Source of the DNA: a virus
IMG/VR virus record: IMGVR_UViG_3300017719_005669
Coordinates: 1-26,067 of that record
Strand: one strand, 5' to 3'
Length of the DNA stretch: 26,067 nt
The translations under genes were made by a program, and so were the position numbers. The notes below the pieces were generated by a model. The model was not told where the DNA came from. It did no database searches and worked only from the letters and a program-made list of their open reading frames with translations. Positions 9,201 to 15,856 of the stretch are shown piece after piece. Within the stretch, counting starts at the first letter, position 1. Every line of letters begins with the position of its first letter.

Positions 9201-12200
9201 CTCCGCTATCAGTTAGCGACGACACAATTACTTTACATCGCGCAGATGGAACTTCAGTTAGTGTCACGATTGATGACGAATTTTATCCAGACGATCAGAC
9301 CTTGAGTTGGAACTCAGGTACAGGCGAAATAACAATCACCGATGGTAATACTATTGACATCGATGGACGTTACGTTGAACAAACCAGTTCTCAAGCGTTA
9401 CCGTCAGGACCTGCGTTGGCGGTCAATGACGATACGATCACTTTGACTCGAGCGGATGGTACAACTGAATCTGTTACGATTTCTGATGCGAACACAAATA
9501 CTTATGTGACAGCAGTCGCGTTGAACGGTAGCGGAGAACTTACTGTAACAAGAAACGATGGTGGTTCGTTTACGGTTGACTTAGAAAGTCATTTCGTATC
9601 GAAGACTAGTGCACAGGCGCTTCATCCAACGAATCCATTAACGGTGAGCGACGACACAATTACTCTGAACCGAGCAGACGGTACTTCGGTCAGCGTTACG
9701 GTTGATGATGAGTTTTATACAGATCAAGATCTAAGTTGGGATGGAACTAAGGGCGAACTTTCCATATCTGATGGAAACACTGTAGACCTTGATGGTCGTT
9801 ATGTTGAGCAAACCAGCGCTCAAGCATTGCATCCGACTAACGCATTAGAAGTGAATGATGATACAATCACTCTTTACAAAGCAGACGGTACATTCGAATC
9901 TCATTCTATCATTGATGCAATCGGAACTGATTATTTCATCACAGGTTTATCATTCAACACTAATAATGGTACGCTGACTGGATCTCGTAATGACGGGAAT
10001 ACGGTCTCAACGAACTTCGATGGACGTTATGTAAATCAGAACAGTGTACAGGCACTACGTGCTAACACTCCACTGACTATTAGTGGTGACACTATTACAT
10101 TACATCGTGCTGACGGTACATCTATCAGCGTTGATATAGACGACGAGTTTTATCCTGACGATCAAACAATTTCTTGGAACGCTTCTTCAGGTGAGTTGAC
10201 TATATCAGATGGTAACACTGTCGATATCGATGGACGTTATACTCAAACCACAAGCGCACAAGTTTTACGAGAAACGAACGCAATCGCAGTTAATAATGAC
10301 ACGATTACGATTTACAAGGGCGACGGCACTTCTGAGTCAGTTACAATCAGCGATGCTAACACTAACACTTATACAACGCATTTCGAATTGAACGCTGATG
10401 GTGAACTTAAACTCACCAGAAATGATGGCGGGATATTCACTATTGACTTAGAAAGTCATTTCGTCGATAAAGCAGGAGCGCAAGCATTACACCCTACTGA
10501 CGCGTTGAGGGTCAGCGGAGATACAGTCTATCTGTACAAGGGCGACGGTACCCACGAAGAAGTTACCATCGATGACAATAACGATTATATCACTGGCGCG
10601 TCATTTACTGGTGGTACGCTTGCTCTAACTGGACTGGGTGCTGCGGGTGCTTCAGTCAGTTTGGACGGTCGTTATCAACCAGTTGGTAGTTATGTTACAA
10701 CAACAAGTGCCCAAGCGCTGCATCCTACTAACGCGCTGGAAGTAAATGACGATACGATTACAATTAACAAGGCAGACGGTACTTCAGAAAGTCATGATAT
10801 CTCTGACGCGCTTGGTACCGACTACTTCATTACAGGTCTGTCATTCAATACATCAGATGGTGTATTAACCGGAACACGCAACGACGGTAATTCAGTGACT
10901 GCCTCGCTTGATGGTAGATACGATAATTATGTAAATTGGAAATTGACTGACGGTTCAACAACTGAAAGCATTTCCTCCGGCGAAACTATCACGGTTTCTG
11001 GCGGCGATAATGTCACCACAACGTTGTCAACGTCGACGAATACATTGGAGATTAGTGCTGAGAACGATTTCGTCACTGGTGCGTCATTTAGCAACGGTAC
11101 TCTGTCATTGACCGGAACAGGAGACGCAGGTGCTTCGGTAAGTCTGGACGGTAGATATGTCGAACAGACAAGTCCTCAGGCACTACGTTCGACCAACCCT
11201 CTGACAGTTAATAACGACACGATTACACTTCACCTCGCTGACGGAACTACGGATACAGTAACAATCAGCGACGAGAATACTAACTTCTACATCAACGCTG
11301 CTACGTTTAGTGGCGGTACTCTGTCGTTGACTGGTGTCGGTGCAGCAGGTGCTTCGGTTAATCTTGATGGTCGTTATGTTCCTAATGATGGAGCACAAGC
11401 ATTACATCCTACTGATGCGCTGAGAATATCTGGCGACACAATCACGTTGTACAAAGGTGACGGAACCTACGAATCAATTACAATTGATGATGAACACTAT
11501 CATTACCAGAACCTTTCTTTCAGCGGTGGTCATAGTGGTACAGGAGTTCTTTCGATTTCTAACGGAAACTCAGTAGACCTCGATGGGCGTTACGTTCATC
11601 AGACAAGTTCTCAAGCGTTACCTGCAGGCGCGGCACTTGCAGTTAGTAATGACACAATTACTCTGACGCGTGCAGATGGTACTGTTGAATCAGTAACAAT
11701 TTCTGACGCAAACACTAACACTTACGTCACTTCTTTATCGTTCAATGATGGAGATGGTACGCTAGCAATCGGTAGAAACGATGGTGGCAGTTTCTCTGTT
11801 GATCTCGATGATCGATACGTACATAGTCAGAGTCCACAGCTACTCAGAGCAACGAATCCTCTTACAGTCAGCGGCGATACAATTACGCTTCACATGGCAG
11901 ACGGATCGACAGATGCTGTAGAGATCGACGACGATTTCTTCCCAAATCAAGACCTGAGTTGGAATGGAGCAAACGGGCAACTATCCATCTCCAACGGTAA
12001 CACTGTTGACCTTGATGGACGCTATCAACCTGCCGGTGATTATGTAACAACCTCACACGTTCAGGCGCTACATCCAACAGACGCGCTGCAGGTTAATAAC
12101 GATACAATTACTCTGAAGAGAGCGGACGGTACAACTGAATCTGTTACAATCAGTGACGCAATTGGTACTGACTATTTCGTTACAGGAATATCGTTTAATA

Positions 12201-14089
12201 CTGGTAATGGAGTTCTTACTGCTAACCGTAATGATGGTCAGACATTGACGACTGACTTTGATGGTCGATATGTTGAGCAGACTAGTGCTCAAGCACTTCG
12301 CGCTAGTGATGCGTTGACAGTTAGTAACGATACAATTACAATTCACAAGGGGGACGGTACTTCCGAATCTGTAACGATTAGTGATTACTTCGAATATGAT
12401 GATCAGACACTCAGTTGGAACGGTTCTACTGGTAAACTTACGATCTCTGACGGAAATACAGTTGATCTCGATGGTCGCTATCTGCTACAGGGAACATACG
12501 ACAATTATGTTTCTTGGAACTTGTCAGACGGTTCTACTTCAGAAGTAGTAACATCAGGTGAAACTATCACGATTGCTGGTGGATCTAACGTCAGTACATC
12601 AATGAACACGACCAGTAATACGCTTACGATTAGTTCAACTGACACCAACAATTATCTTTCAAGCGTTTCGTGGAATGCTTCTACTGACGAAATCGCGTTC
12701 GGTCGACATGGTCTGAGCAATTTATCGGTTGATCTAGGTCTGTCAGAAAGATTCGACAAGTACAGTCACTGGACAATCAGTGATGGAACCAATACCGAAA
12801 ACATCATCTCTACTCAAACGCTGAAGATTGTAGGCAGCGGCGGTGCTAGCACTTCTTACAGTGCTAGTGCTAATACTCTGACTGTCACTTCGGCGAACGA
12901 CTTCATTACTGGAGCTTCGTTTAATTCAGGAAACGGTATTTTATCGCTCACTGGAACTGGTGGCGCAGGTGCTTCGGTTGATCTGGATGGACGATATCTG
13001 CTAAACGGAACATACGATAACTATGTTTCTTGGAATTTAAAGAATGGATCCGCCACCGAAGCAGTTACTTCTGGTGAAACTATTGAGTTCGCAGGAAGCG
13101 GCGCAAGTAGCGTTTCGTACAGCGCTTCAAGTAAGAAAGTAACAATTAGTTCAACGGATACTAACAATTATGTCAACAGCGCAAGTTTCAGCGGCGGTAC
13201 ACTTACTTTGGGCGGTGTCGGCGCAGCAGGTGCTTCGGTTAGTCTTGATGGACGCTACCAGATAGCAGGAAGTTATGACAACTACAATCATTTTAAAGTG
13301 AAGGTTGGATCAAATAACACTGACAACATCTACTCAGGAAATACGTTGAACTTCTTGTCAGGCGGCGCAACGTCATTAGGATATAATGCTGGCACGAACA
13401 CGGTAACGATTTCTTCTACTGACACTAACACCGACACGAACAACTACCTTGACGGTGCTTCGTTTAATACGAGTAACGGTATTCTAACAATGTCGCGCGC
13501 AGGTCTGGGAGACGTAACAGTTGACCTTGACGGTCGTTATGCGACAAGTAATACAGATACAACATATGATTTGTATGCTTCTACGAGTAATACTATTTCC
13601 GGAGCGGCGATTACATTAGATCCGAGCAGCGGGACTTCTGATCAGGTATGGTTACAAGGCGGCAATAATGTTTCAGTAAGTCGCGTTTCTAGTAATCAAA
13701 TTAACATCGCTTCTACTGATACAAACAACTATGTAACTAGCGGCAGTTACAGTGCTGGTACTGGTAAACTGACATTACATCGTCAAGGGTTGTCCTCTAT
13801 CGATGTGACGATTGGTAGCAACAGCAACAACTACCTTGACGGCGCTTCGTTTAACACTAGCAATGGTGAACTGACCTTGGGTCGTAGCGGTTTGTCTAAT
13901 ATTGTTGTTGACCTTGATGGTCGATACTCAACTACAGATACAAATACGACTTATTCAACAGCAACCTCTTCGACGCTGGGACTTGTCAAGATTGGTTACA
14001 CCGAGAACGGCAAGAATTATCCAGTCGAACTTTCTAGTGGAAAGATGTTCGTTAATGTCCCATGGACCGATACAAATACTAATACATGA
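3239..14089 (+). CDS. Giant tail fiber protein, ends at an in-frame TGA
   Basis: The protein has 3,616 residues, far longer than T4 gp34 (about 1,290) or gp37 (about 1,030). Residues 1-130 form a compact domain paralogous to the start of the 15857-18727 gene (shared KNVTD, DLIVNNDI and IPTS motifs) and are probably the docking end. Residues about 150-1,610 are helical repeats of 18 residues beginning [LI]DS, a likely trimeric coiled-coil shaft. Residues about 1,616-3,616 are beta modules: 19 copies of 'Q-A-L ... DTITL..ADG' and 19 exact DGRY motifs plus variants. The later part also carries DNYVxW and 'TDTNNY' units typical of phage fibers. ATG at 3239 follows a late promoter; the ribosome site is weak (AGGA, 3225-3228). 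The frame stops at TGA 14087-14089 but remains open beyond it into an S74 chaperone domain. This looks like one gene interrupted by a stop codon. Fiber identity is firm; which T4 fiber it replaces is unknown. Confidence 0.9.
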   Translation: MTDVKISQLQELNQVGDKDTLIVNDASDGGRTKKVRKENLFADTVKNVTDDGNDAVVNQDLIVNNDIEVGGDVRATGELSFGKLRDHVTQVTVNGIVDNADDFLALDSTIPTSGAIRGYVVDTMAEMGVGALNDKIEGLRYDIYSKDSAFIEDVITTANLPLVGRMDIDSDNLATLEGEFDQFKIDVNRDIGNNNSTLSNLNSRMGTAESGIRTLTNTVASLDTDLSSRIDLTNINLGLLTNRVSTNESAILSLDSALQIEIEARQQGDANLDSDLTAETNARINALSALSGDLDSEKGDRFAAINDLISRLDSEKDDRLDAIESVLAQLDSEKDDRLGAIETVLAQLDSEKDDRLDAIETVLAQLDSEKDDRLGAIEDLLSELDSERLDRINSVENVSLNLDSEVSDLLTRLDSERADRIQSDADLLDLIDSERGARILGDAAIQSNLDSEARALSLTISNLSSKVDSETSNRLDAIEDLLDLLDSERSDRIIDNQGIQTGLDSEISARIDALSELTSSLDSERTSRLADEQSLRQDLTDLINQGDSDTLASAKAHDTLLIGDASIDGTSGNTVVERIDSARDYAIQQAANTVGIENSDRIAADSDLRAQIDAEELRAKGEEHRIEQKINNVITNTDPAAIDSLTEIVNYLNEVDSDVRDLVSSNTSRVSDEASDRITGDSALSAKIDQETLARKAGDSDLQDAVNTRIDQEILARRTGDSDLQDAVNTRIDQEILARRTGDSDLQNAINAADSDINARIDQEVLNRLSVGEDLQDNIDSARSELINRIEQEESLRAVGDSATLSAAQLYTRQRDALMIGDATVDGTAGNTITSRIATAKQEANTYTDNEIIGLKSGEVTSLTSRMDSAESRLDDAETALDSATARLTNINKTLSDLIDSESQRAIGVEGNLQSQIDSGLGRTLNLESDLTSMIDSETQRAIGVEGNLQSQIDSATLRLTNINQTLDGLIDSEMNRALDVESELRGLIDSELSRAIDAERFLRDLIDSSLSLSINADSDIRLDIDANTAAIDSEITRAIRVDGELQGLIDSATLRLTGINETLSDLIDSEMNRALAVEGSLQSQIDSGLSQTLNLESDLLSRIDSNSTSIADEIARALEAEGDLQDLIDSESTRVTDINKELSDLIDSETQRAIDVETRLQDQIDSGLERSVNLESDLLGRIDSNATSIAEEIGRAILVEEGLQDAIDSATSRLTNINRTLSDLIDSEMTRAMGVESRLQGQIDSGLERSVNLESDLLSRIDSNSTSIADEITRAILAEGDLQSGIDSATSRLTNINKNLSDLIDSEMNRALDVEKELQSQIDSGLSRSINLEADLTSMIDSNATDIRANSALINQEIARAILRDSELSTAITQEAATRYGADSALQINIDAVNRRVDGLLDSAPGDLDTILEIIEAFRDADSDLKTLIQDNSSILSTLNTDVGILQGEMDDAEDILDDLQPRMDSAENRLDSLEGRTSVGESDVADLQNRLGSGLLDTVNQVIIPSINELHGEHDLVEGRVTAAESDIAANSLYNLTAFDSVISRIQITEGRLDSNSAVLVDVLSDIVSLQLTDSALDARILANDSDIALLDLRVDGNDSDIDTIRTTIQNIKGGKQVLRETNPLTVSDDTITLHLADDTSVSVTVNDNFLTGISLDPTTGVLTGFRRDGQTVSTGFDSRYVHNQSSQALRAVNPITVDNDTITLHLADGNTAQVTVDDSDVNNFVNGLTFNSSDGVLTASRSGLPDLNVTLDGRYQPTGSYVTTNSAQALDPTNPITVLNDTITLNLADGNSVAVTVNDNFLTGVAFNTTTGFLTAVRNDAGLVTVSLDGRYVEKTSTQALDPTTPLTVDDDTLTLHRGDGSSVSVSVADNQELEWDSATGELSISNGNSVDLDGRYVEQTSVQALPTGSALSVNDDTITLTRADGTVESVTISDANTNTYVTDLSMDSSLGEISITRNDGGTFLLNLADVLVKRNSPQALDPDTPLSVSDDTITLHRADGTSVSVTIDDEFYPDDQTLSWNSGTGEITITDGNTIDIDGRYVEQTSSQALPSGPALAVNDDTITLTRADGTTESVTISDANTNTYVTAVALNGSGELTVTRNDGGSFTVDLESHFVSKTSAQALHPTNPLTVSDDTITLNRADGTSVSVTVDDEFYTDQDLSWDGTKGELSISDGNTVDLDGRYVEQTSAQALHPTNALEVNDDTITLYKADGTFESHSIIDAIGTDYFITGLSFNTNNGTLTGSRNDGNTVSTNFDGRYVNQNSVQALRANTPLTISGDTITLHRADGTSISVDIDDEFYPDDQTISWNASSGELTISDGNTVDIDGRYTQTTSAQVLRETNAIAVNNDTITIYKGDGTSESVTISDANTNTYTTHFELNADGELKLTRNDGGIFTIDLESHFVDKAGAQALHPTDALRVSGDTVYLYKGDGTHEEVTIDDNNDYITGASFTGGTLALTGLGAAGASVSLDGRYQPVGSYVTTTSAQALHPTNALEVNDDTITINKADGTSESHDISDALGTDYFITGLSFNTSDGVLTGTRNDGNSVTASLDGRYDNYVNWKLTDGSTTESISSGETITVSGGDNVTTTLSTSTNTLEISAENDFVTGASFSNGTLSLTGTGDAGASVSLDGRYVEQTSPQALRSTNPLTVNNDTITLHLADGTTDTVTISDENTNFYINAATFSGGTLSLTGVGAAGASVNLDGRYVPNDGAQALHPTDALRISGDTITLYKGDGTYESITIDDEHYHYQNLSFSGGHSGTGVLSISNGNSVDLDGRYVHQTSSQALPAGAALAVSNDTITLTRADGTVESVTISDANTNTYVTSLSFNDGDGTLAIGRNDGGSFSVDLDDRYVHSQSPQLLRATNPLTVSGDTITLHMADGSTDAVEIDDDFFPNQDLSWNGANGQLSISNGNTVDLDGRYQPAGDYVTTSHVQALHPTDALQVNNDTITLKRADGTTESVTISDAIGTDYFVTGISFNTGNGVLTANRNDGQTLTTDFDGRYVEQTSAQALRASDALTVSNDTITIHKGDGTSESVTISDYFEYDDQTLSWNGSTGKLTISDGNTVDLDGRYLLQGTYDNYVSWNLSDGSTSEVVTSGETITIAGGSNVSTSMNTTSNTLTISSTDTNNYLSSVSWNASTDEIAFGRHGLSNLSVDLGLSERFDKYSHWTISDGTNTENIISTQTLKIVGSGGASTSYSASANTLTVTSANDFITGASFNSGNGILSLTGTGGAGASVDLDGRYLLNGTYDNYVSWNLKNGSATEAVTSGETIEFAGSGASSVSYSASSKKVTISSTDTNNYVNSASFSGGTLTLGGVGAAGASVSLDGRYQIAGSYDNYNHFKVKVGSNNTDNIYSGNTLNFLSGGATSLGYNAGTNTVTISSTDTNTDTNNYLDGASFNTSNGILTMSRAGLGDVTVDLDGRYATSNTDTTYDLYASTSNTISGAAITLDPSSGTSDQVWLQGGNNVSVSRVSSNQINIASTDTNNYVTSGSYSAGTGKLTLHRQGLSSIDVTIGSNSNNYLDGASFNTSNGELTLGRSGLSNIVVDLDGRYSTTDTNTTYSTATSSTLGLVKIGYTENGKNYPVELSSGKMFVNVPWTDTNTNT
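4118..4441 (+). repeat. Six tandem 54-base (18-residue) coiled-coil units
   Basis: Six consecutive 54-base units start at 4118, 4172, 4226, 4280, 4334 and 4388. Each encodes 18 residues of the form LDSEKDDRLxAIExVLxx. The middle units differ mainly at synonymous positions. Eighteen residues equal five turns of an ideal alpha-helix, so hydrophobic positions stay on one face along a straight rod. They lie inside the giant fiber gene. Confidence 0.93.
5333..5464 (+). repeat. Near-perfect 66-base tandem duplication
   Basis: Two adjacent 66-base units (5333-5398 and 5399-5464) differ at one base, GACTCT versus GACTCC. Part of a third copy begins at 5465. Each encodes 22 residues (DSDLQDAVNTRIDQEILARRTG pattern, shortened here to key motifs DSDLQDAVN and IDQEILARR). 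The near identity at synonymous sites points to a recent duplication within the fiber shaft. Confidence 0.93.
6386..7333 (+). repeat. Four 237-base (79-residue) higher-order shaft repeats
   Basis: Units begin at 6386, 6623, 6860 and 7097, exactly 237 bases apart. Each encodes 79 residues made of four subunits of 18, 18, 18 and 25 residues. The subunits begin IDSAT or IDSES, IDSEM or IDSET, IDSGL, and IDSN with the motif TSIADEI (TDIRANS in the last unit). The 25-residue subunit equals 18 plus one heptad. A related but differently spaced unit begins at 6095. Confidence 0.88.
8090..13935 (+). repeat. Array of beta-strand fiber modules (QAL / DTITL / DGRY)
   Basis: This region encodes 19 diverged copies of 'Q-[AVL]-L-x(5-8)-[VI]-x(2)-DTITL-x(2)-[AG]DG', most closed by a DGRY motif (19 exact, plus DSRY, DDRY and two ESHF variants). 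Two module types alternate: one with VTISDANTNTYVT and RNDGG, the other with 'DDEFYPDDQTLSW' followed by SISDGN. From about 10918 on, a third type starting DNYVxW joins. Some copies share long stretches of identical DNA. Confidence 0.87.
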
Positions 14090-14284
14090 TATTCATTCAG
14101 TTTCCTTGACAATAACGATGGTGCAGATGATGTAACATTACGCGTTACTGCTGGCGGATCCGGATCTGGAACGACAGACCTTGAGTTCGAAGGTAATAAT
14201 AACATTACATTTACTTCGCCAGGGTCAAATAGGATTAGTGCGTTAATTGCTAATAACTCAGTCGGTAATGCTAAACTCGCCAAC
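14087..14284 (+). other. In-frame TGA and open 65-codon bridge to the chaperone domain
   Basis: TGA at 14087-14089 ends the giant fiber frame. The next 65 codons (14090-14284) contain no stop in that frame. They encode fiber-like sequence (VTLRVTAGGSGSG, NNSVGNAKLANM) that runs straight into the ATG at 14285. The bridge holds no ATG, GTG or TTG in that frame, and no Shine-Dalgarno sequence lies before 14285. TGA is used as a normal stop by other genes here (18727, 19062, 24857). A nonsense change, a sequencing or assembly error at one codon, or true readthrough could explain it; the sequence alone cannot decide. Confidence 0.85.
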
Positions 14285-15019
14285 ATGGCCAGCGGAACAA
14301 TCAAGGGAAGAGTCGCGGCTGGTACAGGAGACCCCCAAGATCTATCAGCAGAGCAAGTAAGAACTCTGCTTAATATTACAGATACAAACGATTACATTAA
14401 TGACGCGACGTTCAACACAGGTAGTGGTGTGCTCTCTCTGACAGGTTCAGGTTCGGCAGGAGCGTCGGTTGATCTGGATGGGCGTTATTACGTTCGCGGT
14501 GATCACGTTGATCTGAACGATGATAAGAAGGTTCAGTTCGGTACTGGCGATGACTATGAGGTTTCGTTCAACGGAAGTCACTTGTATATTCACCAGAATC
14601 AAAATACTGCTAATGACATTTACATCACTAATGTAGCGGAAGCTAACAAATTCTTCTTTAATGTCTCTACTGGCGATTTCCATGCTGATGGCGATATCAT
14701 CGCATACTCCAACTCGGTATCTGATGAGAAGTTGAAGGAAAACATCACGATCGTCGAGAATGCTGTGGATAAAGTGCAGCAACTTCGCGGCGTAGAGTTT
14801 ACTTGGAAAAAGGACGGCGAAAAGTCTGCTGGTGTGATCGCACAAGATGTCGAGAAGGTTCTTCCTCAGGCAGTCAAGGAAAAGGATATCATGGGCGAAG
14901 GCGAAGTCGTTAAGACTGTCAACTATGATACCATGAGTGCTCTGTTTATTGAAGCGATCAAAGAACAGCAAGAACAGATTGAAGCATTAAAGGCAGAAAT
15001 CAAAGCGTTAAAGGAGTAA
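14285..15019 (+). CDS. Fiber C-terminus with S74 intramolecular chaperone domain
   Basis: The 244-residue open frame is the probable C-terminal part of the giant fiber. Residues 1-30 carry the fiber motif IKGRVxAGTGDPxDL and residues 40-69 another beta module ending DGRYY. Residues about 146-244 are an S74 (endosialidase-type) chaperone domain. Its Ser146-Asp147 and Lys151 match the SDxxxK self-cleavage arrangement (SDEKLK), and the sequence GVIAQDVEKVLPQAV is characteristic. The last 25 residues form a heptad coiled coil. In this family the domain drives trimer folding of the fiber and then cuts itself off. ATG 14285 is the first possible start after the TGA but has no ribosome site, so independent translation is doubtful. 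The natural reading is residues 3,683-3,926 of one protein starting at 3239. AAGGAG at 15011-15016, inside the end of this gene, serves the next gene. Confidence 0.87.
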   Translation: MASGTIKGRVAAGTGDPQDLSAEQVRTLLNITDTNDYINDATFNTGSGVLSLTGSGSAGASVDLDGRYYVRGDHVDLNDDKKVQFGTGDDYEVSFNGSHLYIHQNQNTANDIYITNVAEANKFFFNVSTGDFHADGDIIAYSNSVSDEKLKENITIVENAVDKVQQLRGVEFTWKKDGEKSAGVIAQDVEKVLPQAVKEKDIMGEGEVVKTVNYDTMSALFIEAIKEQQEQIEALKAEIKALKE

Positions 15020-15022
15020 GAG

Positions 15023-15814
15023 ATGGCACTTCCTGCTTCTGGACAGATTGGGTTCGGTCAGATTATCACTGAGTTTAAAGGTACAAATAATCAAACCGAA
15101 AATGAGATCAGCGATTACTACTCAGGTGCTGGTCTCGTTACATCAACAACTGGACCAAACGTTCCGACTTCCGGCGAAATACGTTGGAGCGACTTCTATA
15201 ATGCATCGAACGTCTCTGGCACGGCGGATACGTCATGGAGTATGAATTGGGATCTTCAAAATTCTGTCAGCGCGACGAGCGGTTATACCGAAGCATACGG
15301 ATGGGTACAATTTTCTCGAGAAGATACAAACAATCGCGTGAAGATTAACTGGGCGGATGGCACTTCTACTACACAGGCAACAGTATATACTGGATATGTA
15401 ACACATAGCAATCTAGGGACGATTACTTCAATTGAAGCGCAGTATAATGTATCATCGCAATCTTGTAATAGTAATTGTGCAACAATGGGTAGTAATGGAA
15501 TTCCTAATGATGGTAGTTACACTCCTACACTGTTTGGTTATAGCAGCGGGACATATTACACCGTTCCAAGTTCTGGAGGATTAAAATTTGAATGGTTGGC
15601 GCAAAGTAATCCGAATCAAAACCTTACTGGCGAGATAGGTGGGGCATTCCCTATGGTCATAGGAGGTGATCCTCATTTTAGAATAAAGATTGTTTCAAGC
15701 GCAGGAACATTCTATTCTGTTTGTAGCGTTACTGCGACAAATATTTCCCTTTCCGCTAGTAATGGCAGTACCAATACCGGTGGGTTTGGTGGCGGTAATT
15801 TTGGTGGCACTTAA
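15023..15814 (+). CDS. Small fiber-like structural protein with glycine-rich tail
   Basis: The 263-residue protein begins MALPASGQIGFGQI and continues with ISDYYSGAG and VPTSGEIRWSDFYNAS. This N-terminal module recurs in structural or fiber-like proteins of marine phages, where the usual form is 'ISLSEYY...PTSGxISxSDFY'. The middle (residues about 70-240) is beta-rich with four Cys (two in the short motif SCNSNC near residue 148), unusual in this Cys-poor region. The C-terminus is glycine-rich, ending GGFGGGNFGGT. ATG at 15023 has AAGGAG at 15011-15016 with a 6-base spacer. It starts three bases after the S74 frame ends, so the two are probably co-transcribed. An accessory or tip role on the fiber is inferred from position and the Gly-rich end; function is otherwise unknown. 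Confidence 0.8.
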   Translation: MALPASGQIGFGQIITEFKGTNNQTENEISDYYSGAGLVTSTTGPNVPTSGEIRWSDFYNASNVSGTADTSWSMNWDLQNSVSATSGYTEAYGWVQFSREDTNNRVKINWADGTSTTQATVYTGYVTHSNLGTITSIEAQYNVSSQSCNSNCATMGSNGIPNDGSYTPTLFGYSSGTYYTVPSSGGLKFEWLAQSNPNQNLTGEIGGAFPMVIGGDPHFRIKIVSSAGTFYSVCSVTATNISLSASNGSTNTGGFGGGNFGGT

Positions 15815-15817
15815 CCG

Positions 15818-15825
15818 TATAAATA
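15818..15825 (+). promoter_or_regulatory. T4-type late promoter (TATAAATA)
   Basis: This is the third exact TATAAATA in an intergenic gap, 31 bases before the ATG of the second fiber gene. A near copy (GTAAATAA) follows at about 15830-15837. The arrangement matches that before the giant fiber, so the two paralogous-N-terminus fibers each have their own late promoter. Confidence 0.82.
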
Positions 15826-15856
15826 ACACGTAAATAAATTTTGGAACATTGGTGAC

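Noticed and set aside
3239-15019. TGA reassignment to tryptophan as explanation of the internal stop
   Set aside because: TGA terminates at least three other genes here (ending 18727, 19062 and 24857) where a new gene starts at once, and tryptophans are otherwise coded by TGG.
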